Source of the DNA: Tenacibaculum jejuense
Lineage (GTDB): Bacteria > Bacteroidota > Bacteroidia > Flavobacteriales > Flavobacteriaceae
Direction: 5' to 3'
Assembly: GCF_900198195.1 (NCBI RefSeq)
Contig: NZ_LT899436.1
Coordinates: 4,120,001 to 4,184,000 of the forward strand
Length of the DNA stretch: 64,000 nucleotides
The notes beneath the pieces were generated by a model. That model worked only from the letters and a program-made list of their open reading frames with translations, made no database searches and was not told the DNA's origin. Of this stretch, positions 36,401 through 45,219 are shown in pieces. Positions within the stretch are counted from its first letter, which is position 1; every line of letters starts with the position of its first letter. A program made the position numbers and the translations under genes.

Positions 36401-37612
36401 ATGAAAAACTTTCTTTTTTTATTTCTTGCTTTTTTTTGTGCACTTATTAACGCACAAAACATCAAAACCATACAACTTATTCCTGTTGGAAGTAAAACAG
36501 CAGTACCTATAGCAAGATTGGGCTCAGCTTTAGAATTAACATTTGATGATTTAGATGCTGACAATAAAGAATATCAATACAAAATTGAGCATATGACTTA
36601 CGACTGGAAACCTAGCAATTTACAGTCTAATCAATACATTAATGGTTTTGAGCAAAACTATATTATCGACATATCTAACTCATTCAATACACTTCAAAGT
36701 TATTCTCATTACAAACTGAGAATACCTAATCAAAACACTACAATAACTAAAAGTGGTAATTATTTGCTTTCAATTTTAGATGAATATGACGAAGTTGTAT
36801 TTACAAGAAGGTTTGTTTTATATGAGGATATTACTACGGTTGGTGTAAATGTTATTCGAAGCAGAGACATCAAGACAATAGAAACTCAGCAAACTGTTCA
36901 ATTTATTGTGAATCATGAGAATTTATTCATAAATAATCCAAGTCAAGAAATCAAAATACAATTGTTACAAAACAGCATTTGGGAAACCGCTGTAACAAAT
37001 TTAACGCCTTTATTTATCAGAAATAATCAACTCGTATACAACCACACTCTTAAGACAAACTTCTGGGGAGGAAATGAATATTTTAATTTTGACAATAAAT
37101 ATATTAGGAATACAAACGTAAATATTGCTAAAACTGAAAGAAGAGATCTTTTTCACAATTATCTTTATACAAATGTTGAAAGAAACGGTAAACCTTACAC
37201 TTATTTTCCTGATATTAATGGTCAATTCACAATTAGAACTTTAGATGCTGAAGATGAAGCTACAGAAGCAGATTATGCTATGATGCACTTTTCTTTAGAA
37301 GCATACTCTCCTTATGATAAAGATGTTTATGTCTATGGAGCATTCAATAATTTCCAGCTAAATGAAGAAAATAAAATGACCTATAATGATGATGAAAGTA
37401 TTTACGAAGCCTCTATTTTACTAAAACAAGGTTTCTATAATTACACATATGTAACTGTTGATGCTAATGGAAAAATAGACCCTACTGAAATTAATGGCTC
37501 TTTCTTTCAAACTGAAAATGTTTATAATGCTATTATTTACTACAGACCTTTTGGTGGCTTGTTTGATCGTGTTGTTGGAGTAGGACTTGGATACTTTGAT
37601 CAAAACAGGTAA
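36401..37612 (+). CDS. Type IX secretion Plug protein (DUF5103)
   Basis: 403 residues from the ATG at 36401, which gives a clean Sec signal peptide (FLFLFLAFFCALINAQ); a start at 36365 would bury it. The body matches the DUF5103 family (DWKPSNLQSNQYINGF, DVYVYGAFNNFQLNEENKM, GFYNYTYV), whose F. johnsoniae member is the Plug that closes the periplasmic end of the SprA translocon, as known from the family. Periplasmic. Divergent from nqrA; followed at 48 bases by apaG. Confidence 0.85.
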   Translation: MKNFLFLFLAFFCALINAQNIKTIQLIPVGSKTAVPIARLGSALELTFDDLDADNKEYQYKIEHMTYDWKPSNLQSNQYINGFEQNYIIDISNSFNTLQSYSHYKLRIPNQNTTITKSGNYLLSILDEYDEVVFTRRFVLYEDITTVGVNVIRSRDIKTIETQQTVQFIVNHENLFINNPSQEIKIQLLQNSIWETAVTNLTPLFIRNNQLVYNHTLKTNFWGGNEYFNFDNKYIRNTNVNIAKTERRDLFHNYLYTNVERNGKPYTYFPDINGQFTIRTLDAEDEATEADYAMMHFSLEAYSPYDKDVYVYGAFNNFQLNEENKMTYNDDESIYEASILLKQGFYNYTYVTVDANGKIDPTEINGSFFQTENVYNAIIYYRPFGGLFDRVVGVGLGYFDQNR

Positions 37613-37659
37613 ATTTCGACCAAATTGTAATTCTAAATAAAAAGCAGTATATTTAGTAT

Positions 37660-38046
37660 ATGTTTCAACAGATCACAAAAGGAATTAAAATATCAGTTAA
37701 AACCACATATAACGGTACAATATACAGAGGATATATGCAACATTATGCCTTCAGTTATTTTGTTACTATAAAAAATACGTCTAATGAAACCGTACAGTTA
37801 CTTGAACGTTTTTGGACAATCTATGATGCTTTAAATAATACTGAATATGTGGAGGGAGAAGGTGTTGTAGGACAAATGCCAATAATAAAACCTAATGAAG
37901 AATACAATTACAGATCTAACTGTTTTCTACTTTCTTCGATAGGATCAATGACAGGAAAATATAAAATGAAAAATACAGAAACTCTTGAAGAGTTTTTAGT
38001 AAACATACCTACTTTTCAACTAACTACTACACCGACGCTAAATTAA
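37660..38046 (+). CDS. apaG: ApaG-domain protein
   Basis: 128 residues, whole-length match to the ApaG family of small fibronectin-III-like beta proteins (FVTIKNTSNETVQLLERFWTI, GEGVVGQMPIIKPNEEYNY). The biochemical role is unsettled; the E. coli gene is linked to cobalt and magnesium resistance. Cytoplasmic. Its stop overlaps the ATG of the DUF3667 gene by one base, so the two are translationally coupled. Confidence 0.93.
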   Translation: MFQQITKGIKISVKTTYNGTIYRGYMQHYAFSYFVTIKNTSNETVQLLERFWTIYDALNNTEYVEGEGVVGQMPIIKPNEEYNYRSNCFLLSSIGSMTGKYKMKNTETLEEFLVNIPTFQLTTTPTLN

Positions 38047-39161
38047 TGGCGAAAAAAAATAAATCGATTAAAAGCAACGAGCCTAACTGTTTGAATTGTG
38101 GTTATACTTTTGAAGGCCATGAATTATTTTGCCCAGCTTGTGGACAAAAAAACAAGGACAAAAGAGTAACTTTTGGAAGTTTTGTAAAAGAAGTTTTTGC
38201 AGGTTTCTTTTCTTGGGACGCTAAATTTTGGAGAACTCTAAGACCGCTTTTATTCAACCCAGGTAAGGTATCAAAGGATTATATAGAGGGCAAACGTGTT
38301 AAATACAGTAACCCTTTTCGTTTTTATTTAACCACATCAGTTTTATTCTTTCTTCTTATCGGTTTAAACAACACTATAAAAGAATATAGAGAGCTATCAT
38401 CTACAGACACAAAAAATGAGAAAAAAGTTACAGTAAAACAGGTTTCTGATTCAATAAAAAAAGAGATTAACACCAATAAAAAACAACTTACAAACGCTGG
38501 AATTGGAGGATTCAAAAGAGGTTTACAAGAAGGTATGAAAAAAGGTATGCAAGACGGAATAAAAGGAGCTACTTATACTATAGACAGTATAAAAGAACCT
38601 GATAGTTTTGACAGCTTCATAAAATTTAACTCTGATCACCCTAGATTATCGACAGATGAAGCTTTGGATAGTTTAGGTGTCGAAAAAAATTTGAATAACA
38701 GGCTAAAATATTCTAAAGCAAAAACTTTTGCATCACTTATTAATGACGGAGACGGTGTTAAATCTTTTATAGATAATTTAGTCTCTAAAACATCTGTTGC
38801 CTTATTCATTTTACTACCAATTTTCGCATTATTTTTCAAGCTAATTTATATTCGAAGAAAATTCACTTATGTAGAACACCTAGTCTTTATATTTCATATC
38901 CAGACAGTATTTTTCATTGTTTTCATCTTGTTTGTTTTATTCGACATAGGACTTCATGAACAAATGGAAACCAAAGGCTCTACAGTAATTTCAATACTTA
39001 TTTTTTCCTTTATGATTTATCTTTTTATAGCCATGAAAAGATTTTACAAGCAAGGCTTTTTCAAAACATTTATAAAATACTGTTTTGTAAATTTCACCTT
39101 TATGTTACTTGCAAGCATAGGAATATCTGTACTTTCTGTAGTAACCTTTATGTTAAACTAA
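38046..39161 (+). CDS. DUF3667 membrane protein with N-terminal zinc ribbon
   Basis: 371 residues. An N-terminal zinc-ribbon-like CxxC pair (CLNC ... CPAC, residues about 14-34), then the DUF3667 region (GFFSWDAKFWRTLRPLLFNPG, GKRVKYSNPFRFYLT), a soluble loop of about 150 residues and about five membrane helices in all. Function unknown. Coupled to apaG by a 1-base overlap; its 3' end overlaps the convergent NRDE gene by 9 bases. Confidence 0.85.
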   Translation: MAKKNKSIKSNEPNCLNCGYTFEGHELFCPACGQKNKDKRVTFGSFVKEVFAGFFSWDAKFWRTLRPLLFNPGKVSKDYIEGKRVKYSNPFRFYLTTSVLFFLLIGLNNTIKEYRELSSTDTKNEKKVTVKQVSDSIKKEINTNKKQLTNAGIGGFKRGLQEGMKKGMQDGIKGATYTIDSIKEPDSFDSFIKFNSDHPRLSTDEALDSLGVEKNLNNRLKYSKAKTFASLINDGDGVKSFIDNLVSKTSVALFILLPIFALFFKLIYIRRKFTYVEHLVFIFHIQTVFFIVFILFVLFDIGLHEQMETKGSTVISILIFSFMIYLFIAMKRFYKQGFFKTFIKYCFVNFTFMLLASIGISVLSVVTFMLN

Positions 39162-39857
39162 TAAACGAGACACTTCTTCAGCTACATAATCGATGTATTT
39201 TAAAGAAACCTCTTCTTTATTTTTTAGTACGGAAGTAGTAGAAACGGTCTCTACACGTTCTCGTTTCATTTTAATTGAAGTTGCTCTACATCCTAAATTC
39301 TCATTTTGATGGAAATTTAAAATATCAGACTGCTCAAAAACTTCTCTTTCTTTTAACCAATCAGCAAACCAACGTTTTCTTTGTTGCTTCATTTCAGCAT
39401 CATACAATGTCGAACTTGACCAAATATGTGGTTCGTGAGATAATTTTTCAAATACTTTTTCTTCTCCTGTCCAAACCAATTCATAAGCTTCTAATCCATT
39501 ATTCCAATCAACTAAAACAATCGTAAATGGCTCTATGTTGGTTAAATCTAAATTCTCCACATATCTCACTGCATCGTCAGAAGTTAATAATTGCTTCACT
39601 ATAATTCCTCTACTATGCTTATACTTACTCTTTTTAATATGATTTTTTAAACCTCCATTCAGCAAACAAACTAAACGATCTTTTCCACTTATTCCGATCC
39701 AAGTACCACCAGCTAAACTATCTTTTGGATAAAATAACTCCACATTATCTTCAATGTATTTTTGAGGCTCTATGGTATTTCTCTTCGGATCTTCATCTCT
39801 ATTAGATGTTAAAATAAAATCATTATTTCCTAATGGCAAGTATGTAACTGTACACAT
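39153..39857 (-). CDS. NRDE-family (TANGO2-like) protein
   Basis: 234 residues. Begins MCTVTYLP and has the family NRDE motif in LTSNRDEDPKR (about residues 16-26), with the invariant Cys2 exposed by removal of Met, as in Ntn-type folds. Bacterial members are of unknown function; eukaryotic TANGO2 has been linked to heme and lipid handling. Cytoplasmic. Its last 9 bases overlap those of the DUF3667 gene. Confidence 0.88.
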   Translation of the reverse strand: MCTVTYLPLGNNDFILTSNRDEDPKRNTIEPQKYIEDNVELFYPKDSLAGGTWIGISGKDRLVCLLNGGLKNHIKKSKYKHSRGIIVKQLLTSDDAVRYVENLDLTNIEPFTIVLVDWNNGLEAYELVWTGEEKVFEKLSHEPHIWSSSTLYDAEMKQQRKRWFADWLKEREVFEQSDILNFHQNENLGCRATSIKMKRERVETVSTTSVLKNKEEVSLKYIDYVAEEVSRLLV

Positions 39858-39937
39858 TTAATTTTCCTTTAAAAATAGATTATCCCCTTTTGTAGTAGCA
39901 TTATAAAAACTATCATTACAAAAAGATCTAAAAATTG

Positions 39938-39945
39938 TAACTTTG
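39938..39945 (+). promoter_or_regulatory. -7 promoter element TAACTTTG for pruA
   Basis: Exact TAnnTTTG match, 43 bases before the pruA ATG. Confidence 0.55.
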
Positions 39946-39988
39946 TTACACCAAAATTATCATATATAAATTCAATACACAAACAACC

Positions 39989-41614
39989 ATGGGAAAAGGA
40001 TTTTTCAATGTACCTATAGCTGTAAATGAACCTGTAAAAGCTTATGCTCCTGGTTCTCCAGAAAGAGAAAGCGTTTCTGCACAATATAAAGCATATTTTA
40101 ACGGATCTGTTGATGTACCAATGTATATTGGAAGTGAAGAAATCAGAACAGGAAATACTCAAAACATGACTCCTCCACACGATCACCAACACGTTGTTGG
40201 TCAGTATCACGTAGGAGACAAATCACATGCGCAAAAAGCTATAGACACTGCTTTAGAAGCTCGTAAAGACTGGGCTCAAATGCCATGGGAACAAAGAGCA
40301 GCAATATTTTTACGTGCGGCTGAATTAATTGCAGGTCCTTACCGTGCAAAGATTAATGCAGCGACAATGATTGCTCAATCTAAAACTATTCACCAAGCTG
40401 AAATTGATGCAGCATGTGAATTAATTGACTTTTTACGTTTTAACGTAGAATACATGTCTGATATTTACAATGAACAACCTAATTCTGATGATGGAATTTG
40501 GAATAGAGTTGAATACAGACCTTTAGAAGGATTTGTTTACGCAATTACACCATTTAACTTTACAGCAATTGCAGCTAATTTACCTGCTTCAGCTGCTATG
40601 ATGGGGAACACAGTAGTTTGGAAACCTTCTGACAGTCAAATTTTTTCTGCTAAAGTAATTGTAGATATTTTTAAAGAAGCTGGTGTTCCAGATGGAGTTA
40701 TTAATGTAATTTACGGTGATCCAGTTGAAATTACTGAAGTTGTATTATCTTCTCCTGATTTTGCTGGTTTACACTTTACAGGATCTACTTTTGTTTTCAA
40801 AGAATTATGGAAGAAAATTGGAGAAAATATTCACACATACAAAACGTATCCAAGAATTGTAGGAGAAACTGGTGGTAAAGATTTTATCGTTGCACACCCT
40901 TCTGCAAATCCAAAACAAGTTGCAACAGGTATTTCTCGTGGAGCATTTGAATTCCAAGGACAAAAATGTTCTGCTGCTTCAAGAGTATATTTACCAAAAT
41001 CTATTGCTGATGAAGTGTTAGGTTATGTAAAAGAAGATATTGCTTCTTTTAAAATGGGATCTCCTGAAGATATGAGCAACTTTATAACTGCTGTAATTCA
41101 TGAAGGTTCTTTCGACAAGTTAGCTAAATATATTGATCAAGCTAAAGCTGATAATGATGCTGAAATTTTTGCTGGTGGTAATTACGATAAATCTAAAGGA
41201 TACTTTATCGAGCCAACAGTAATTTTAGCTAAAGATCCAAAATATACGACTATGGCTACTGAATTATTCGGACCTGTAGTTACTATTTATATTTATGAAG
41301 ATGCTGATTGGGCTAAAACACTAGAATTAGTTGATGGAACTTCTGAATATGCTTTAACTGGGGCTATTTTCTCTACAGACAGATATGCAATTGCTGAAGC
41401 TACTAAAGCTTTAGAGAACTGTGCTGGTAACTTCTATATTAATGATAAACCAACAGGAGCTGTTGTAGGACAACAACCATTTGGAGGAGCTAGAGCATCT
41501 GGAACAAATGATAAAGCTGGTTCTGCACAAAACTTATTACGTTGGGTGTCTCCAAGATTAATCAAAGAAACTTTTGTTTCTCCAACTGATTATAGATATC
41601 CGTTCTTAGGTTAA
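39989..41614 (+). CDS. pruA: L-glutamate gamma-semialdehyde dehydrogenase
   Basis: 541 residues, the single-domain form of proline catabolism (1-pyrroline-5-carboxylate dehydrogenase). Oxidises glutamate semialdehyde to glutamate with NAD+. Catalytic Glu in VGETGGKDF and Cys in FQGQKCSAAS are present, with the PFNFTAIAANLPASAA nucleotide region. No proline dehydrogenase gene is adjacent. Own promoter and terminator, so monocistronic. Confidence 0.95.
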   Translation: MGKGFFNVPIAVNEPVKAYAPGSPERESVSAQYKAYFNGSVDVPMYIGSEEIRTGNTQNMTPPHDHQHVVGQYHVGDKSHAQKAIDTALEARKDWAQMPWEQRAAIFLRAAELIAGPYRAKINAATMIAQSKTIHQAEIDAACELIDFLRFNVEYMSDIYNEQPNSDDGIWNRVEYRPLEGFVYAITPFNFTAIAANLPASAAMMGNTVVWKPSDSQIFSAKVIVDIFKEAGVPDGVINVIYGDPVEITEVVLSSPDFAGLHFTGSTFVFKELWKKIGENIHTYKTYPRIVGETGGKDFIVAHPSANPKQVATGISRGAFEFQGQKCSAASRVYLPKSIADEVLGYVKEDIASFKMGSPEDMSNFITAVIHEGSFDKLAKYIDQAKADNDAEIFAGGNYDKSKGYFIEPTVILAKDPKYTTMATELFGPVVTIYIYEDADWAKTLELVDGTSEYALTGAIFSTDRYAIAEATKALENCAGNFYINDKPTGAVVGQQPFGGARASGTNDKAGSAQNLLRWVSPRLIKETFVSPTDYRYPFLG

Positions 41615-41639
41615 ATCTCAACCAGAACTTATAAATTCA

Positions 41640-41670
41640 AAAAGACCAGAAATATTTCTGGTCTTTTTTC
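41640..41670 (+). terminator. Intrinsic terminator after pruA
   Basis: Stem AGACCAGAAA/TTTCTGGTCT with A run before and T run after. Confidence 0.88.
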
Positions 41671-41751
41671 GTTAATAACAAAAATGTTATTAATTTTATA
41701 ACTGATATTTAATACTTAACATATTACGTATCAACACTTAATCCCCATAAC

Positions 41752-43386
41752 ATGAATTATCTAGATCAATATTCTGGACCTTTAGGTTTAAGAAAAGCTA
41801 AACATTTGTTGCGTAGAACGTCTTTTAACTACAGTAAAGAAACACTACAACAGTTTGCTACATTAACACCAGAAGCAGCATTTAACCAATTAATTACCAA
41901 TCAAAACAACCTTTGGTCTGAACCTTACGACCCTAGACCAGAAACGGCGCCAGATGGTAACTGGACATCTTCTACTGAACACCCAAATACATTTGATGGG
42001 CATTTCAGGAAAAGAAGAATTATAACTTCTTGGTGGTGGTACAACGGAATGAATCAGAATTCTTTGATTCAGAAAATGACTTTCTTTTTACATACCTCAT
42101 TTACTGTTTCTAAAGATGACGGAGCTGGTTTTTCTACTAACTTTTACGATCATCTTTTACTTCTAGAGAAATACGCACTGGGAAATCTTAAAACATTATC
42201 AAAAAAAATCACTTTTGATAATTCTATGTTAGATTTTTTAGATAACACTCAGAATAATGCTAATAATCCAAATGAAAATTATGCTAGAGAATTTTTAGAG
42301 CTTTTTACTATTTTAAAAGCAGAACAAATTGGAAATGGGGATTATACAAATTACACAGAATTAGATGTTCAACAAGCTGCAAAAGTTTTTTCTGGTATAA
42401 AAATTCAAACTGATAGAAGCATAATTGATGCTGAAACAAACATACCTAAAGGAAGAATAGATGTTAATAGACATGATCAAGATAACAAAACATTTAGCCA
42501 TGCTTTTGATAATACTACAATTATAGGTAGTGATACAGAAATTGGTATTGTACAAGAACTTAGCGATTTTGTAGAAATGGTATTTAGCAAAGAAGCTACT
42601 GCTATTTCATTCATTAGAAAGCTTTACAGATATTTTGTTAAAAGCGAATGGAATGACACTGTAGAAGAAAATGTAATTAAACCATTAGCGACAGAATTAA
42701 AAGATGGTGATTATGAAATTCTTCCAATCTTAAAAAAACTTTTAACATCTAATCATTTTTATGATTTAGATGACACAAATGCTGATGATAATATTATTGG
42801 TAGTATTATAAAAAGTCCTTTGCAACTAATTAACGAAGTTATTTCATTCTTTAAAATGAAAATCCCGGATCCCGCAACAGAAGTTGAAGACTTTTATCAG
42901 TTTTTCAACTTTGTTCATAATATCTATTTAGCTGCAGGAGGAATGTTACTATGGTCTCCAGACTCTGTTGCTGGATATCCAGCACATTATCAAAGCCCAG
43001 ATTTCGATCGCCATTGGTTCTCTTCTAATACCGTTTTAGCTAGATACAAACTAATTGAAAGTCTTTTAACTGGGCGAAATAAGATTCGATTTAACAATAA
43101 TATTAGAGTTGAATTAAATATTGTTGACTTTATTGATAATAACATTACCGAACCTTTATTAGCTAGAGAATTAATAACTGAATTAGCAAGCTTTTTATAT
43201 CCTGAAGACATTAGTGATGAAAGAGTAACATATTTTGCCCAAAACTTACTTGAAGGTTTCCCTGATTACTATTGGACAGACGCTTGGATTCAATATAAAA
43301 GTTCAGGCGACGATACAATTGTTAAAACAAGATTACATGCATTAATTATACAAATGATAAATGCACCAGAATTTCAATTAATGTAA
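41752..43386 (+). CDS. DUF1800 family protein
   Basis: 544 residues. Matches DUF1800 (HLLRRTSF near the N-terminus, NENYAREFLELFTI, SPLQLINEVISFF, SPDSVAGYP). Function unknown; members are typically encoded next to a DUF1501 protein, as here with a 24-base gap, and the pair is common in Bacteroidota and Planctomycetota. No obvious signal peptide in the first residues (MNYLDQYSGPLG), so its route out of the cytoplasm, if any, is unclear; it might travel with its partner. Confidence 0.88.
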   Translation: MNYLDQYSGPLGLRKAKHLLRRTSFNYSKETLQQFATLTPEAAFNQLITNQNNLWSEPYDPRPETAPDGNWTSSTEHPNTFDGHFRKRRIITSWWWYNGMNQNSLIQKMTFFLHTSFTVSKDDGAGFSTNFYDHLLLLEKYALGNLKTLSKKITFDNSMLDFLDNTQNNANNPNENYAREFLELFTILKAEQIGNGDYTNYTELDVQQAAKVFSGIKIQTDRSIIDAETNIPKGRIDVNRHDQDNKTFSHAFDNTTIIGSDTEIGIVQELSDFVEMVFSKEATAISFIRKLYRYFVKSEWNDTVEENVIKPLATELKDGDYEILPILKKLLTSNHFYDLDDTNADDNIIGSIIKSPLQLINEVISFFKMKIPDPATEVEDFYQFFNFVHNIYLAAGGMLLWSPDSVAGYPAHYQSPDFDRHWFSSNTVLARYKLIESLLTGRNKIRFNNNIRVELNIVDFIDNNITEPLLARELITELASFLYPEDISDERVTYFAQNLLEGFPDYYWTDAWIQYKSSGDDTIVKTRLHALIIQMINAPEFQLM

Positions 43387-43410
43387 TATTCCATCCCCAA
43401 AACTTACATC

Positions 43411-45054
43411 ATGAAAAGAAGAAATTTCATAAAATTAGCCACTGCGACTTCTGCACTTGGATTAATGCCTTTAGAAATTAATGCATTACTAAAAACAGTA
43501 GATTTGCCAATAGATTGTGGAGATATATCAAATAGAAAATTAGTATTGGTAAACTTAGTTGGAGGAAATGATGGTTTAAATACAACTGTACCAATAAATG
43601 AGTACGATAAATACGCCAATTTAAGACCTACTATAAAAATACCTAACTCGGGTGCCAATAGTTTTATCACTTTAGACGCTACATTATCAGGAAACAGACA
43701 ATTAGGTTTACACCCAGCTCTTACAGGATTTAAATCTTTATATGATGCTGGTGAACTTAGAATTTTACAATCTGTAGGGTACCCGTCTCAAAATAAAAGT
43801 CATTTTGCTTCTAAAGATATTTACTCTACTGGAAACGATGGAAATAGCTGGAACAACGGAAATGATTCTGGTTGGATTGGAAGATTTATGGAAAAATTTT
43901 ATCCAGAAGAAACAGAAGCAGCATATCCTTTAGGTGTACAAATGGGATCTTCTAAAACTGAATTAGGATTCCATGGAGCAGAAGAACACGGATTATCTAT
44001 AAATATTACTGGACAAGATCCAGCTGGTTTTTTTACTGAAATTAGCAGTTTAGGAGGCGACCCTCCTTCTACTATTCCAAACAGTGACTTTGGAACTGAA
44101 TTAGATTATATTATCGATGTAAACAAAACTTCAAACAAATACTCAAAAGCAATTTCTGAAGCATTTGACAAAGGAAAAAATGCTGTTACAGCTACCTATG
44201 AAGACAATGATTTATCCAATCAATTAAAAACGGTAGCTCGTTTAATTAGTGGAGGACTACAATCTAAAGTATACTTGGTAAGTATTGGAGGATTTGATAC
44301 TCATGACAGTCAAATAGAAACCAATGGAGACATAAAAGGTAAACATCATGAATTACTAACAGAAGTTTCGAACGCAGTTGAAACATTTATAAACGATGTT
44401 AATGATCAAAACTTAGGAGATGATATCGTTGGATTAACATATTCTGAATTTGGTAGAAAGGCAAAAGAAAATGGAAACTTAGGAACTGACCACGGAGAAA
44501 TAGCTCCTATGTTTATTTTTGGAAAGCCAGTTAACGGCGGTGTTTCTGGTGTTAATGTAGATTTATCTGAAGCAACAGATGATAATAACTACCAAATAGA
44601 AACTATACAATTTGACTACAGACAAACAATAGCTACACTATTACAAGACTATCTAGGTGCTTCTGACACAGTTATAGACAATACTTTTTTCAATTACAGT
44701 AATAATCAAAGTTTTATCAATCAGAAAATCCCAGAACTGATCAAAGATTCTCATTCTATTGCTACAGGATGTATAGTTGACACTAGTATCCCTGAAGGAA
44801 ATAGTAATGAAAAAAAATGGTTTGTTTATCCAAATCCTTTTACAGACAGATTAAATCTTAACACTTTACAAGAAGAACTACCTGGAGTAAATTACAAGCT
44901 TTACAATTACAGAGGTAAACTAATTACTCAAGGAGCAAAACAATCTATAAATAACACTGTATTAATAGACATGCCAGATTTAGCATCTGGAATTTACTTT
45001 TTACAAGTAGAAAGTAGTGGTGTTACAGAAAATCATAAAGTATTTAGATTATAA
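43411..45054 (+). CDS. DUF1501 family protein with Tat-like leader and T9SS sorting domain
   Basis: 547 residues. N-terminal twin-arginine-like leader (MKRRNFIKLATATSALG), DUF1501 sulfatase/alkaline-phosphatase-like domain (LVLVNLVGGNDGLNTTVP, GGFDTHDSQ, DHGEIAPMFIFG), and a C-terminal T9SS type A sorting domain (VYPNPFTDRLNL ... GIYFLQVES). It should cross the inner membrane folded by Tat and then the outer membrane by T9SS, if both signals are real. Partner of the DUF1800 protein just upstream. Function unknown. A terminator follows. Confidence 0.88.
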   Translation: MKRRNFIKLATATSALGLMPLEINALLKTVDLPIDCGDISNRKLVLVNLVGGNDGLNTTVPINEYDKYANLRPTIKIPNSGANSFITLDATLSGNRQLGLHPALTGFKSLYDAGELRILQSVGYPSQNKSHFASKDIYSTGNDGNSWNNGNDSGWIGRFMEKFYPEETEAAYPLGVQMGSSKTELGFHGAEEHGLSINITGQDPAGFFTEISSLGGDPPSTIPNSDFGTELDYIIDVNKTSNKYSKAISEAFDKGKNAVTATYEDNDLSNQLKTVARLISGGLQSKVYLVSIGGFDTHDSQIETNGDIKGKHHELLTEVSNAVETFINDVNDQNLGDDIVGLTYSEFGRKAKENGNLGTDHGEIAPMFIFGKPVNGGVSGVNVDLSEATDDNNYQIETIQFDYRQTIATLLQDYLGASDTVIDNTFFNYSNNQSFINQKIPELIKDSHSIATGCIVDTSIPEGNSNEKKWFVYPNPFTDRLNLNTLQEELPGVNYKLYNYRGKLITQGAKQSINNTVLIDMPDLASGIYFLQVESSGVTENHKVFRL

Positions 45055-45092
45055 CAATCTTATTTACAACATCAAACGAAAAATCACACACT

Positions 45093-45125
45093 AAAAGACA
45101 ACTCGTATGAGTTGTCTTTTTTTTT
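45093..45125 (+). terminator. Intrinsic terminator after the DUF1800-DUF1501 pair
   Basis: Twelve-base perfect stem (45093-45104 with 45109-45120), 4-base loop, then a T run. Confidence 0.9.
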
Positions 45126-45219
45126 ATCATTAACTTTTTTTTAACTAACCTTACCCCACATTACTCGTCTTATATTGTGTACTTTATAACAAATTTTATT
45201 GATAACCAAACGAATTCTA

